From assembly GCF_018863415.1 (NCBI RefSeq), contig NZ_JAHKSN010000014.1, positions 56,255 through 120,254 of the forward strand: 64,000 bases of DNA, written 5' to 3'. The DNA is from Deinococcus aestuarii. Lineage in GTDB: Bacteria; Deinococcota; Deinococci; Deinococcales; Deinococcaceae. The translations under genes were made by a program, and so were the position numbers. Below, in pieces: positions 8,893-19,908 of the stretch (its first letter is position 1; each line of letters starts with the position of its first letter). A model generated the notes under the pieces. It did no database searches and had not been told where the DNA came from. It saw only the letters and a list, made by a program, of their open reading frames with translations.

Positions 8893-9583
8893 CGGGCCCC
8901 GCCCAGGTCAGCAGCAGGCGGAAGGGGAAGAGGGGCCGGACCCCCCAGCCCGCGGGCGCCAGGGCCGCGAGTTCCGCCCGCGTGTGGCTGCGCCGGATGG
9001 ACGTGAGCCCGTCTTCCCGGATGAGGGTGCCGGGAAAGACGCGCGCCCCCACGCTGAAGAGGTCGTAGGCCAGCGCGTGCCGGGTGAGGTCGCTGTGCAG
9101 GGCCCGCACCCGGGCCAGTCGCTCGCAGTCGCGGAGCAGGGCGCCCAGCTCCGCGTCCGTCAGGTGGTGCAGCAGGTGGTTGGAGGTCACGAAGTCGAAA
9201 GACTGGCCCTCCCGCACGAGGTCGCCGCTCAGGGCCCGCCGGAACGTCACGTCGGGGTCGGCGGGAAGCCCGGCGGCGTAGCCGATGGCGCGCTCGTCGG
9301 CGTCGATGGCCGTGACCCTCAGCCGCAGCCCGTCCCGGCGGGCCCAGCGGGCGAGCTGGCGCGGCACGTCCCCGCCGCCGCAGCCGATGTCGAGGAGGGT
9401 GCTCGGGCGCTCCCGGGACAGCCGGGGATGAATCTCCTGCCGGTACACCCGCCGCCAGCCCGAGACGAGGGCGTTCACCGTCCCGAAGCGGGCGTAGGTG
9501 CGCCGCAGGGTGCCGGGGTCGCACGCCGGGTCGTCCATCCGCTCGCGCACCTCCGCCGCGCGCCGGGCGAGGTCGGGGGCCAT
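8885..9583 (-). CDS. Class I SAM-dependent methyltransferase
   Basis: A 232-residue methyltransferase with the Rossmann motif I STLLDIGCGGGDVP (residues 61-74), the acidic TAIDAD end of the second strand at about 92-97 and the DFVTSNHLLHHL motif of small-molecule O/C-methyltransferases. The ATG at 9583 shares one base with the stop of the polyketide synthase gene (TGATG), a tight coupling. It probably methylates the polyketide, either on carbon or on a hydroxyl. Known phenolic-lipid operons use a membrane isoprenylcysteine-type methyltransferase at this step, so this soluble class I enzyme is a different solution. Confidence 0.85.
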   Translation of the reverse strand: MAPDLARRAAEVRERMDDPACDPGTLRRTYARFGTVNALVSGWRRVYRQEIHPRLSRERPSTLLDIGCGGGDVPRQLARWARRDGLRLRVTAIDADERAIGYAAGLPADPDVTFRRALSGDLVREGQSFDFVTSNHLLHHLTDAELGALLRDCERLARVRALHSDLTRHALAYDLFSVGARVFPGTLIREDGLTSIRRSHTRAELAALAPAGWGVRPLFPFRLLLTWAGPDA

Positions 9584-10719
9584 CAGTCCAGGCCCGGGAA
9601 CTTCGTCAGGAGGCCCGACTCGACCGTCAGGCCGGGGCCGAAGGCCATCGCGCAGACGCGCTCGCCGCCGCCCGCCTCCTTCAGGAGCTCTCCCAGGATG
9701 AAGAGCACCGTCGCGCTGCTCATGTTGCCGTACTGCCGCAGCACCTCGCGCGAGGGGCGCAGTTGCTCGTCCGTGAGGCCCAGGCTTCCCTGCACCTTGT
9801 CGAGGATGCTTCGCCCGCCGGGGTGGATGGCCCAGCGTTCGACGCCGCCCCGGGCCGCCCCGAGCAGCGCGGGGTCGCGGGCGAACAGCGGGGCGAGGGC
9901 TTCCCCGATGTGCGACTCGATGATGTCGGGCACGTAGGTGCTCAGCACCATGTCGTAGCCCTGGTCGCCGACCGTCCAGGCCATGTCCGCCTCGCCGACG
10001 CCGGGCGGGGTCAGGGTGGTCTCGAAGTGATCCATCCGCAGGGCGGGGGTGCCGTCTGCGGGGGAGCGCGCGCTCACCAGGGCCGCCGCCGCCCCATCCG
10101 CGAAGACCGAGTTGGCGATCAGGGTGTCGGGATCGTTCGCCGAGTGCATGTGGATGGTGCACAGCTCCGCGCAGACCACGAGGACTACGGCGGCCGGGTC
10201 AGCCTCGCAGAAGGCCTTGGCCATCTTCAGCGCCGGAAAGGCGGCGTAGCAGCCCATGAAGCCCACGTGAAAGCGGGCGACCCCCGGCGCGAGGCCCAGC
10301 GCGCGCACGACCGCATAGTCCGGCCCCGGGGCGAAGAAGCCCGTGCAGGACACGGTGACGACATGGCTGATGTCGGCAGCCGTCAGGCCCGGGCTCGCCT
10401 CCAGCGCCCGCCGCGCCGCCCGCACGAAGAGTTCGGTCGCGTGGACGGTGTAAAAATCGTTGCGCGCCCCGGTGCCGGGTTTGAGCATCCGGCCCGTGGC
10501 GGGGTCGTAGAAGAGGGCGGGCCCGTCCTGCGGGCCGCCCAGAAAGTCGCGGACCACGCTGTGCCGCCGGTCGATGGCCGAGGCGTTGAAGATGGAGGTG
10601 GTGAGGCGCTGGCCCAGGCGGTCGAGTTCGGGCTGGGCGCGCAGGATGTCGCGGATGACCGCCTGCGGGTAGGCCGTCTCCGGGACGGCCCTTTCAATGG
10701 CGTGCAAATACACGGGCAT
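9583..10719 (-). CDS. Type III polyketide synthase (chalcone/alkylresorcinol synthase family)
   Basis: A 378-residue homodimeric ketosynthase that extends an acyl-CoA starter with malonyl-CoA and cyclises the product to a resorcinol, pyrone or similar ring. The full catalytic triad is visible: Cys157 in GFMGCYAAFP, His299 in WAIHPGGRSIL and Asn332 in YGNMSSATVLF. The closing GFGP-like loop reads AFGPGLTVESGL. Length and motifs match intact bacterial enzymes. It is first in a coupled set with methyltransferase, hydroxylase and glycosyltransferase. A TACCTT hexamer five bases before the ATG suggests a leaderless transcript. The starter length cannot be read from the sequence; fatty acyl starters are usual in bacteria. 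Confidence 0.92.
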   Translation of the reverse strand: MPVYLHAIERAVPETAYPQAVIRDILRAQPELDRLGQRLTTSIFNASAIDRRHSVVRDFLGGPQDGPALFYDPATGRMLKPGTGARNDFYTVHATELFVRAARRALEASPGLTAADISHVVTVSCTGFFAPGPDYAVVRALGLAPGVARFHVGFMGCYAAFPALKMAKAFCEADPAAVVLVVCAELCTIHMHSANDPDTLIANSVFADGAAAALVSARSPADGTPALRMDHFETTLTPPGVGEADMAWTVGDQGYDMVLSTYVPDIIESHIGEALAPLFARDPALLGAARGGVERWAIHPGGRSILDKVQGSLGLTDEQLRPSREVLRQYGNMSSATVLFILGELLKEAGGGERVCAMAFGPGLTVESGLLTKFPGLD

Positions 10720-10724
10720 AGGCC

Positions 10725-10730
10725 AAGGTA
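10725..10730 (-). promoter_or_regulatory. Probable leaderless -10 box of the polyketide synthase operon
   Basis: TACCTT on the minus strand, five bases before the ATG at 10719. The matching -35 region is weak. Confidence 0.4.
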
Positions 10731-10782
10731 GCGGAGGAGGCTGACGGGAATTTGTCTGCCAGCTTCACGTCCCGCAGGAGTT

Positions 10783-10792
10783 TGATATATCA
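10783..10792. promoter_or_regulatory. Candidate GntR operator
   Basis: TGATATATCA is a perfect 10-base palindrome and an AT-rich island in the divergent space between the polyketide synthase operon and the GntR gene. It lies just upstream of the regulator's -10 box, about where a repressor would act. Function is inferred from position and symmetry. Confidence 0.45.
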
Positions 10793-10811
10793 CACACCGG
10801 AAACTGGCCCT

Positions 10812-10817
10812 ACACTG
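10812..10817 (+). promoter_or_regulatory. Probable leaderless -10 box of the GntR gene
   Basis: TACACT ends seven bases before the ATG at 10825. Confidence 0.5.
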
Positions 10818-10824
10818 GAGAACC

Positions 10825-11502
10825 ATGCCGCTGCCCGACACCCCGCGACTGCCGCGCGTCCTCGCCCGCGAGGAGGTCTATGCCCGGTTGCGGGACTGGA
10901 TCGTCGGGGGCACGCTGCCCCCCGGCGAGGTGCTGCGCGACCACGACATCGCCGCCCGGCTGGGCGTCAGCCGCACGCCGGTGCGCGAGGCCCTGCGCCG
11001 ACTGGAGGACGAGGGGTTCGTCGAGACGGCCCTCAACCGCTGGACGCGCGTGGCGCCGCTCGACCTGACGCAGGCCGCCGAACTGTACCCGGTGATCGAG
11101 GCCCTCGACGTGCTGGCGCTCGAACAGGGCGGACCGGGGCTGACGGAGGAGCACCTGCGGCGGCTGGAGCGGGCCAACGCCGACCTCGCGCACTCGCTCG
11201 CGCAGCACGACGCCGCCCGCGCCCTCTCGGCCGACGACGCGTTCCACGCCGTGTGGGTCGAGGCGGCGGCCAACCGGGCCCTCGCCGGGGTCCTGGGGGG
11301 GCTCAAGCTCAAGCTGCGGCGGGCCGAACTCGCGTACTTCGGACACGAGGCGCGTGGCGAGCACTCTCTCGGCGAGCACACGGCCATCGTCGCGGCCCTG
11401 CGTGCCCGGCAGTGGGACCAGGCCTGCGCCTGGCTGCGCCGGAACTGGCGGGGCAGTCTGGAACGGCTCATCGCGCAGCAGGGCCCAGGAACGCAATCCT
11501 GA
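10825..11502 (+). CDS. GntR-family transcriptional regulator (FadR/FCD subfamily)
   Basis: A 225-residue repressor. The N-terminal winged helix includes EVYARLRDWIVGGTLPPGE and the recognition helix region ARLGVSRTPVREALRRLEDEG, both highly typical. The C-terminal all-helical FCD domain (about residues 90-215) has the metal/ligand histidine pattern with DDAFHAVWVEAAANRAL and GEHTAIVAALRAR. It is divergent from the type III polyketide synthase operon with 105 bases between the starts, so it probably controls that operon and itself. FCD domains bind small organic acids; the actual ligand is unknown. Confidence 0.9.
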   Translation: MPLPDTPRLPRVLAREEVYARLRDWIVGGTLPPGEVLRDHDIAARLGVSRTPVREALRRLEDEGFVETALNRWTRVAPLDLTQAAELYPVIEALDVLALEQGGPGLTEEHLRRLERANADLAHSLAQHDAARALSADDAFHAVWVEAAANRALAGVLGGLKLKLRRAELAYFGHEARGEHSLGEHTAIVAALRARQWDQACAWLRRNWRGSLERLIAQQGPGTQS

Positions 11503-11725
11503 CGGGGCGCAGGCTGCGACCCTCCTCTTCAGAGCGTCCCACGGCAGCTTTCCTCCTCGCCGGGAGTGGACTCCCAAGTTCACGCCCGCCCATCAACTCC
11601 GGCCGGCCGATCCTCCTCTCTTCCACCACAGTCAGCCGGACCGACCCTGACTCCGCCGGTCTCGGGGTTCACCCCTCCCCCCGCCGGGGGCGGCGGGCCA
11701 GGACGCCTCCCCACGGGTTTGGACC

Positions 11726-11744
11726 TATCCTCCCCCCAGGGATA
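11726..11744. promoter_or_regulatory. Candidate copper-responsive (CsoR-like) operator
   Basis: TATCC-9-GGATA is an inverted repeat around a C-tract (TCCCCCCAG), the general shape of CsoR-type sites. It is about 130 bases before copA. No csoR gene is seen in the window, so the assignment is tentative. Confidence 0.3.
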
Positions 11745-11798
11745 CTTGGGATATCAGCTTCTTATCCATCTCGATAACGACCCAATGACCACTGGCTC

Positions 11799-11828
11799 TT
11801 GCCTATCCCCCTCCCCGGGGTCTATGCT
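11799..11828 (+). promoter_or_regulatory. copA: Probable copA promoter
   Basis: TTGCCT and TATGCT are separated by 18 bases. The spacer contains a second C/G palindromic tract (CCCCTCCCCGGGG), a position where a metal-sensing repressor would block transcription. The start of copA is 45 bases further on. Confidence 0.4.
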
Positions 11829-11872
11829 GGGGGCATCGGGCTCCCCCTCGGGGGGGTGGAAGGAGCGAAGGG

Positions 11873-14380
<2,508 letters not shown>

Positions 14381-14406
14381 CCCGCCTTCCCCGGCCCGGA
14401 AGGCAC

Positions 14407-14435
14407 CCGGAGAGGCCCACCGTCGGCCTCTCCGG
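14407..14435. terminator. Bidirectional terminator between copA and the SDR gene
   Basis: A perfect 11-base stem CCGGAGAGGCC / GGCCTCTCCGG with a 7-base loop sits between convergent genes. A short T-run (CCTTTG) follows on the plus side. Confidence 0.75.
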
Positions 14436-14443
14436 CGCCTTTG

Positions 14444-15199
14444 CTACCGGACGTAGGAGGCGCCGTTGAGGTCCAGCGTCGCCCCCGTCATGTGCCGCGC
14501 CAGCCCCGAGGCGAGAAAGGCCACCGTGTTCGCCACCTCCTCGGGCGGCACCACGTCCCCCAGCGGGATGTCTCTGGCAATGTCCGCCGCGTGCTCGCGC
14601 AAATAGCCCTCGGCCATGTCGGTCCGCACCCAGCCGGGGGCCACCGCGTAGGCGAGGATCTTCTCGCGGGCGTACCCCCGCGCGATGGAGCGGGTCAGCG
14701 CGATCACGCCTCCCTTCGAGGCCGCGTAGTGCATCGCGTCGGGGTTGTCCCCCCGAAAGGCGGCCCGGCTCGCCACGTTGACGATGATCCCGCCCCCGCG
14801 CTCCCGGAAGTGCAAGATCGCCTCGCGGCACAGGTCGGCGACGGCGACCAGATTGACCTGCAAGGTGCGCGCCCAGGTCTCGGCCCACTCACCGGAGGGC
14901 TCGTCCACGGTCACGCTCGGGGCGATCCCGGCGTTGTTCACGAGCACGTCGATACGGCCCCGCCACAGGGCGGCCTCCCGGAACAGCTCCGCCGCCACGC
15001 CCGGCCGGGTGAGGTCGGCCCGCAGGGCGAGCGCCCGCTCCTCCCCGAGGTCCCGCGCGATGGCCCGGGCCTCTTCCCCACTCTGGCCGTAATGCACGAC
15101 GACCCGCGCCCCGGCCCCCGCCAGCGTGCGGACGGTCGCCGCCCCGATGCCGCGTGAGCCGCCCGTCACCAGAATCACTTTGCCTGTCAGGTCCAGCAT
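14444..15199 (-). CDS. SDR-family oxidoreductase (FabG-like)
   Basis: A 251-residue short-chain dehydrogenase/reductase. Motifs: TGGSRGIGAATVRTLA (cofactor), NNAGIAPS, the catalytic Ser then HYAASK (Tyr-x3-Lys), PGWVRTDMA and a C-terminal LDLNGASYV, as in 3-oxoacyl-ACP reductase-like members. The ATG at 15199 was preferred over an upstream in-frame start because the SDR fold begins at MLDLTGK. Upstream, CACAAT lies six bases before this ATG, close to the leaderless pattern. It stands alone, convergent with copA. Substrate unknown. Confidence 0.87.
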   Translation of the reverse strand: MLDLTGKVILVTGGSRGIGAATVRTLAGAGARVVVHYGQSGEEARAIARDLGEERALALRADLTRPGVAAELFREAALWRGRIDVLVNNAGIAPSVTVDEPSGEWAETWARTLQVNLVAVADLCREAILHFRERGGGIIVNVASRAAFRGDNPDAMHYAASKGGVIALTRSIARGYAREKILAYAVAPGWVRTDMAEGYLREHAADIARDIPLGDVVPPEEVANTVAFLASGLARHMTGATLDLNGASYVR

Positions 15200-15385
15200 G
15201 ACCCCATTGTGGGGCCTGGGCGTCTCTCCACCCACGGCGCAGCGGGGCGGGCTTGAGGTGGGGGTCTCCCACCGTCACGCCCGGTCTCGGGAACCGGGGG
15301 ACACGGCATGAGCTTCCAGTCAGCCCAGGGGCTTTCACACGGGAAGCGGCGACCTCTCGCGTCACCACGCTCGGTCTGCGGAAAG

Positions 15386-15420
15386 GAGCCGGGCCTCCCG
15401 GGAAGACGGGCCCCCGGCTC
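15386..15420 (-). terminator. Hairpin after the AraC regulator gene
   Basis: GAGCCGGG / CCCGGCTC arms with a 19-base loop lie 16 bases downstream of the minus-strand stop at 15436. Confidence 0.45.
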
Positions 15421-15435
15421 GTCGGTCGCCCTTCT

Positions 15436-16404
15436 TCAGAGGGGGGCGACTCGCCCGCCGCCCGGCCCGCGCAGGCGGGCGCTGTCTCTGGCGGGCGTGT
15501 TGCCGAACAGGCGGCTGTACTCCCTGGAGAACTGCGACGCGCTCTGGTAGCCCACCTGCCGACCCGCCGTGGCCGCGTCGACCGGCGCCGCCATCATCAG
15601 CCGCCTCGCCTCCTGAAGCCGGACCGTCTTCTGGAATTGCAGGGGACTCATGGACGTCACCGCCTTGAAGTGCGCGTGGAAGGTCGAGACCCCCAGGTGG
15701 ACGAACGCGGCGAGGGCCTCGACCTCCAGCGGCTCGTCGTAGTGCGCGTAGATCCACTCGATGGCGCGGGCGACCCGCCCCACCCTGGACTCCGCCTGCC
15801 CGAGCTGGGCGACCTGCGCGCCGACGGGACTCAGCAGCAACCGGGTCAGGAGTTCGTCCACGATCAAGGGGCCGATGAACGCCGCCTCCCGCTCGTCGCC
15901 CATCGCCTCCAGCAGCCGGGTCGCGGCGTTCACGATGGCGGCATTCGAGGGCGTGACGTGAACCCCACGCCGGTCTTGCACGCGGGTCAACCCGTGCGGG
16001 AAGAGCCGCAGGCTCAGGGCGGCGATGCGCCCCGGGTCGAGGTCGAGCTTGAAGGTCAGGAACGGCTCCCGCGCGCTGGCCCGCGTCACCCGGAAGGCGA
16101 CCGGCAGGTGGACGGAATACACCATCAAGCGGTGGGGGTCGTACTCGTAGGTGTCCGGGCCGATCTGCACGCTCTTGTTGCCCTGCGCGACCAGGCAGAG
16201 GGCCGATGGCTGCACGCTGTGCTGAAGGTGCCCGTGCACCCGGGTCGAGCGGGCGACCGCCACGCCCGGCAGGCGCAGGGGAAACTCGCCGTCGTACGGC
16301 GTGAAGGCCCGAATCAGCCCGGCCAGCCGGGACAGGTCGCCTGCACCCGGCCCCGGCAAGGGATCGAGCTGAGGGAGCGGCAGCGTGGTGTTCGTCGGCG
16401 TCAT
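15436..16404 (-). CDS. AraC-family transcriptional regulator
   Basis: A 322-residue regulator. The N-terminal half (about 40-200) matches the AraC_N ligand domain found next to stress oxidoreductases, with CLVAQGNKSVQIGPDTYEY and a FPHGLTRVQ segment. The C-terminal half holds two helix-turn-helix motifs, ending QVGYQSASQFSREYSRLFG. The ATG at 16404 was chosen because an upstream extension enters the neighbouring aldo/keto reductase in another frame and shows no domain. It is downstream of, and on the same strand as, the reductase, cupin and alcohol dehydrogenase genes, which it may control. In many bacteria this regulator type sits beside aldehyde-detoxifying reductases. Confidence 0.88.
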   Translation of the reverse strand: MTPTNTTLPLPQLDPLPGPGAGDLSRLAGLIRAFTPYDGEFPLRLPGVAVARSTRVHGHLQHSVQPSALCLVAQGNKSVQIGPDTYEYDPHRLMVYSVHLPVAFRVTRASAREPFLTFKLDLDPGRIAALSLRLFPHGLTRVQDRRGVHVTPSNAAIVNAATRLLEAMGDEREAAFIGPLIVDELLTRLLLSPVGAQVAQLGQAESRVGRVARAIEWIYAHYDEPLEVEALAAFVHLGVSTFHAHFKAVTSMSPLQFQKTVRLQEARRLMMAAPVDAATAGRQVGYQSASQFSREYSRLFGNTPARDSARLRGPGGGRVAPL

Positions 16405-16499
16405 GGTTCCGAAACCTCCCGGACAACCTCTCGTTCCCTGCCAGGATGCCTGGCCCGCCCCGGCGTCACACGGAGGTCCGGGGCGGGCCCCTTCCCGCC

Positions 16500-17480
16500 T
16501 TAGCGGTGACCGACGACGGGACGCGGCACGTACGGCTCCTCCAGAAAGGTGACTTCCCCGGGCGAGAGCCTCACGGACAGCGCCCGGGCGGCATCCTCCA
16601 GATGGCTGAGCTTCGTCGCCCCGATGATCGGCGCCGCCACCGGCTCCTTCTGGAGCAGCCACGCGAGCGCAATTTGAACGCGCGGCACCCCGTGCTTCCG
16701 GGCGAGTTCCGCCACCCGCTCCACGATGATCCGGTCCCGGTCTGCGGTCGCGTCGTACTTGCTCCTGGCAATCTGATCGGTCTCGGCCCGGAGGGTGTTC
16801 GCCGTCCAGTCCCGGGTGAGTCGCCCGGCGGCCAGGGGGCTGTACGGGATCACGCCGATGCCCTCCGCGCGGCACAGCGGCAGCATCTCCCGCTCCTCCT
16901 CGCGGTAGATCAGGTTGAGGTGGTCCTGCATCGACACGAAGCGCGTCCACCCGTGCCGCTCGGCCACGTGCAGCGCCCGCTGGAACTGCCACGCCCACAT
17001 CGCCGACGCCCCGATGTACCTCGCCTTGCCCGCCCTCACCACGTCGTGGAGCGCCTGCATCGTCTCCTCGATGGGCGTGTCGTCATCCCAGCGGTGAATC
17101 TGGTAGAGGTCCACGTAGTCGGTGCCCAGCCGCTTCAGACTCTGGTCGATCTCGCTCAGGATCGCCTTGCGCGACAGCCCCCCGCCGTTCGGGCCCTCAC
17201 GCATCCGGCCGTGGACCTTGGTGGCGATGACGACCTCATCGCGGCGGGCGAAGTCCCGCAGGGCGCGTCCGAGGATCTCCTCGCTCACCCCCAGGGAATA
17301 GACGTTGGCGGTATCGAAGAAGTTGATGCCCAGTTCGAGGGCCTTCCGGATAACGGGTCGGCTGTTCTCCTCGTCGAGCACCCACTGGTGAATCCAGCGC
17401 CCGGCGTCCCCGAAGCCCATGCACCCGAGGCAGAGGCGGGACACGTCCAGTCCGGTGCGGCCCAGCTTCGTGTAGTCCAT
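16500..17480 (-). CDS. Aldo/keto reductase
   Basis: A 326-residue NADPH-dependent carbonyl reductase of the AKR TIM-barrel family. The catalytic tetrad is visible: Asp and Tyr in FFDTANVYSLG, Lys in ATKVHG and His in YQIHRWDD. The opening KLGRTGLDVSRLCLGCMGFG and closing GATKLSHLEDAARAL are typical of the YajO/PdxI-like branch. The ATG at 17480 follows GGGGAGGAC. It is 29 bases after the cupin gene and on the same strand as the AraC regulator, so an operon for reduction of toxic aldehydes or ketones is likely. Confidence 0.9.
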   Translation of the reverse strand: MDYTKLGRTGLDVSRLCLGCMGFGDAGRWIHQWVLDEENSRPVIRKALELGINFFDTANVYSLGVSEEILGRALRDFARRDEVVIATKVHGRMREGPNGGGLSRKAILSEIDQSLKRLGTDYVDLYQIHRWDDDTPIEETMQALHDVVRAGKARYIGASAMWAWQFQRALHVAERHGWTRFVSMQDHLNLIYREEEREMLPLCRAEGIGVIPYSPLAAGRLTRDWTANTLRAETDQIARSKYDATADRDRIIVERVAELARKHGVPRVQIALAWLLQKEPVAAPIIGATKLSHLEDAARALSVRLSPGEVTFLEEPYVPRPVVGHR

Positions 17481-17509
17481 GTCGCGTCCTCCCCTGAACC
17501 GGCAGGTTG

Positions 17510-17908
17510 CTAACGGGCCCGGTACTGCTCGTCGGTGACGTGTTCTAGCCAGTCCACCGCTTTGCCGTTCAGTGCCTCCTGAACGGCGAGGTGGGTCATG
17601 GCCGTGGTGGGCGAGGCGCCGTGCCAGTGTTTCTCGCCGGGCTCGAACCACACCACGTCCCCGGGATGAATCTCCTCGACGGGGCCGCCCTCCCGCTGCA
17701 CGAGACCGGCACCCGCCGTCACGATGAGGACCTGGCCGAGCGGGTGGGTGTGCCAGGCCGTGCGGGCGCCGGGCCCGAAGGTCACGGCATTGCCCGCGGC
17801 GCGGGCCGGGGCCTGTGCCGGGAACAGCGGATCAATTCGCACGGTGCCGGTGAACCACTCCGCCGGACCTGTGCCCGAGGGTTGTGAGCCGCTTCGCTGG
17901 ATCTTCAT
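17510..17908 (-). CDS. Small cupin-domain protein
   Basis: A 132-residue single-domain cupin. Metal ligands are visible in the first motif, [19 protein letters not shown] (His, His, then a Gln where Glu is common), and in the second, [17 protein letters not shown]. This family ((R)-mandelonitrile lyase-like, YP-type cupins) is often encoded with aldo/keto reductases and AraC regulators, as here. The ATG at 17908 follows AGGAGCGCCACC. Enzymatic activity is uncertain; it may bind a metal and act on small hydroxy or carbonyl compounds. Confidence 0.82.
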   Translation of the reverse strand: MKIQRSGSQPSGTGPAEWFTGTVRIDPLFPAQAPARAAGNAVTFGPGARTAWHTHPLGQVLIVTAGAGLVQREGGPVEEIHPGDVVWFEPGEKHWHGASPTTAMTHLAVQEALNGKAVDWLEHVTDEQYRAR

Positions 17909-18164
17909 GGTGGCGCTCCTGTGGTGCAAGAGGTTGGTCCTGAACCCGGGGCCGCGCGCCGACCTCGGGCTGAATGGATTATTCGCCCTTCGGCAGCGCC
18001 GCGTGGTCGGTGACCCAGCGGAAGCGCACGTCGCCGTCCACCGGTGGGCGGGGCAGCCTGGACCGCGAGGGTGCTCCGGTCGAGACCGGCATGACCGGCG
18101 ACAGGAAGGGAGTCGTGTGGTTCACGGCCCTGTTCTTCCCTCACGACGAGGAGCGGGCGGCGTC

Positions 18165-19187
18165 TCAGGGACGCAGCAGGGTCTTGATGGCGCGGCGCTC
18201 GTCCATCGCGCGGTAGCCCTCCGCCACCTGGTCCAGCGGCAGGGTCTGGTCGAAGACCAAGCCAGGGTTGATCTTCTCACTCAGCACCAGCTCGATCAGG
18301 TGCGGCAGGTAGCGGCGCACCGGCGCGGGGCCGCCGTGCAGGTGCACCCCGGAGAAGAACAGCTCCAGGCCGGGCAGCGTCACCCCGTGCGACACCCCGA
18401 CGTAGCCGACGTGCCCGCCGGGCCGGGTGGAGCGGACCGCCTGCATCATCGACTCCTGGGTGCCGACCGCCTCAATGACCGAATGCGCCCCAAGTCCAGC
18501 CGTCATGTCTTTGATGCGGGCCACACCCTCGTCCCCACGCTCGGTCACGATGTCGGTCGCGCCGAACGTCCGGGCCAGCCTCTGCCGGTCCTCGTGCCGA
18601 CTCATCATGATGATGCGCTCGGCCCCCATCTGCTTGGCCGACAGGACACCCAGCAGCCCCACCGCGCCGTCCCCGACCACCGCCACGGTCTTGCCGGGCT
18701 TCACGTTGGCGGCGTCGGCGGCGAACCAGCCGGTGCCCAGCACGTCGGACGTAGCGAGGAGGCTGGGCAGCAAGGCATCCGATGGGACTTCCGGTGTGGC
18801 GACCAGCGTTCCGTCAGCGAGGGGAACACGCAGGTAAGGGGCCTGGGCGCCCTCCGCTCCCATCGGCCGGGCATCCACGCAGCGGCTCTGGTACCCGTCG
18901 TTGCAGATCGGGCAGGTGTTGTCGGAGGCGAAGAACGAGCCGACGACGAACTGACCGGGCTTGACGCCCCGCACGTCCCGCCCGACTTCCTCGACGATGC
19001 CGCAGTATTCGTGGCCCATCGGCATCGGTTCGTCGCTGAGATCGTCGCCCCGGTAGGGCCACAGGTCGGAACCGCAGACGCAGGTGGCCGAGAGGCGGAG
19101 GATGGCGTCGGTGGGTTCGAGGAGGTGCGGGTCGGGACGCTCCTCGAAGCGCACGTCGCGGGGGCCGTACAGCATCGTTCCTTTCAT
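18165..19187 (-). CDS. Zinc-dependent alcohol dehydrogenase (MDR family)
   Basis: A 340-residue medium-chain dehydrogenase. The catalytic zinc site is CGSDLWPYRG plus MGHEYCGIVEEVG. A structural zinc loop follows (TCPICNDGYQSRC), then the NAD(P) motif VVGDGAVGLLGV near residue 175. The ATG at 19187 follows AAGGAGAACACCC. It is separated from the cupin by about 250 bases with no clear gene, so it may have its own transcript. Members next to AraC regulators and aldo/keto reductases usually reduce aldehydes; the substrate here is unknown. Confidence 0.92.
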   Translation of the reverse strand: MKGTMLYGPRDVRFEERPDPHLLEPTDAILRLSATCVCGSDLWPYRGDDLSDEPMPMGHEYCGIVEEVGRDVRGVKPGQFVVGSFFASDNTCPICNDGYQSRCVDARPMGAEGAQAPYLRVPLADGTLVATPEVPSDALLPSLLATSDVLGTGWFAADAANVKPGKTVAVVGDGAVGLLGVLSAKQMGAERIIMMSRHEDRQRLARTFGATDIVTERGDEGVARIKDMTAGLGAHSVIEAVGTQESMMQAVRSTRPGGHVGYVGVSHGVTLPGLELFFSGVHLHGGPAPVRRYLPHLIELVLSEKINPGLVFDQTLPLDQVAEGYRAMDERRAIKTLLRP

Positions 19188-19199
19188 GGGTGTTCTCCT

Positions 19200-19908
19200 T
19201 GTTGAGAGAGCCTGTCGTCGGGTCAGGCGCGTGGTTTTGACGGTCTGGAGTGAGGCGGCGGGCCGTGAAGGCGAGGGGTTCGCCCCTCCCTTCCGCACTT
19301 GTCCGCTCGCCGGGGGTTCACGGTGCCGGAGCCGAACTCCCTGTCCGGCCTCCAGATGCTCCTTTCCACCTCACGGCGAGCGGACGCTGCTTGCAGGGCG
19401 CCGCCCCCGGCGGGAGGGACACGCTCGGCCGTCCTCCTCGGCGCGGCCTGCGGAACGTTCTGCGCTCCGGTGCTCCTGCCCCGGGCACGTGAGGAAGTCT
19501 ACGAACCCGCGCCGAAGGCCGGTTGCCCAAAACTCTGAAGTTCTGACCCAAACCTCTCGGTTGTTCGGGAGCGCGACTCCGCAAGGCCCCCTGCGGGACC
19601 CGGCTCGCCGCCGTTGGGCACGTCTCCCGGGTCCTGGCCCAGCAGGAAGGCACGCCCACGAAGCGAAGGACAAGCTGATCCGGGCCAGGCTGCCAGCTCT
19701 CGTCCAGCCTGGCCCCACACGCGGGGAGACTCGGACTTCAATCCCACCGAAAGGCCGCTTGTCAAGGACAAGGGTTTGTGCGGGCTGGGGATGGACGAGC
19801 CGTGCCCGCCCTTCCTCACAGCGTCCGGGTCGTTGCTCGACGGCGTGATCCTACGCGACGTGTTCGGTGGGTTCGCCCGGCGGTGTCCTCGACCCCGAGC
19901 GTCCCGGC
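19200..19908. other. Gene-free 0.7 kb, slightly AT-richer than its surroundings
   Basis: No frame shows a recognisable domain or a good ribosome site. Short frames on both strands are Arg/Pro-rich and look non-coding. The region separates the oxidoreductase group from the end of the glycoside operon. I found no tRNA-like fold or clear repeat. Confidence 0.4.

Larger units (their letters stand above)
11503..11872. other. Gene-free region upstream of copA
   Basis: About 370 bases without a recognisable gene. The last 150 bases hold the likely copA promoter and two C-tract palindromes described separately. The remainder shows nothing I can name. Confidence 0.4.

Noticed and set aside
17979..18125. 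Minus-strand frame of 48 codons ending [12 protein letters not shown]
   Set aside because: The composition looks somewhat protein-like and it could be the tail of a lost gene beside the cupin, but it has no ribosome site and no family I recognise.
19371..19718. Minus-strand frame of 115 codons in the spacer before the hydrolase
   Set aside because: Arg/Ser/Pro-rich with no helix pattern, domain or start signal; treated as non-coding.
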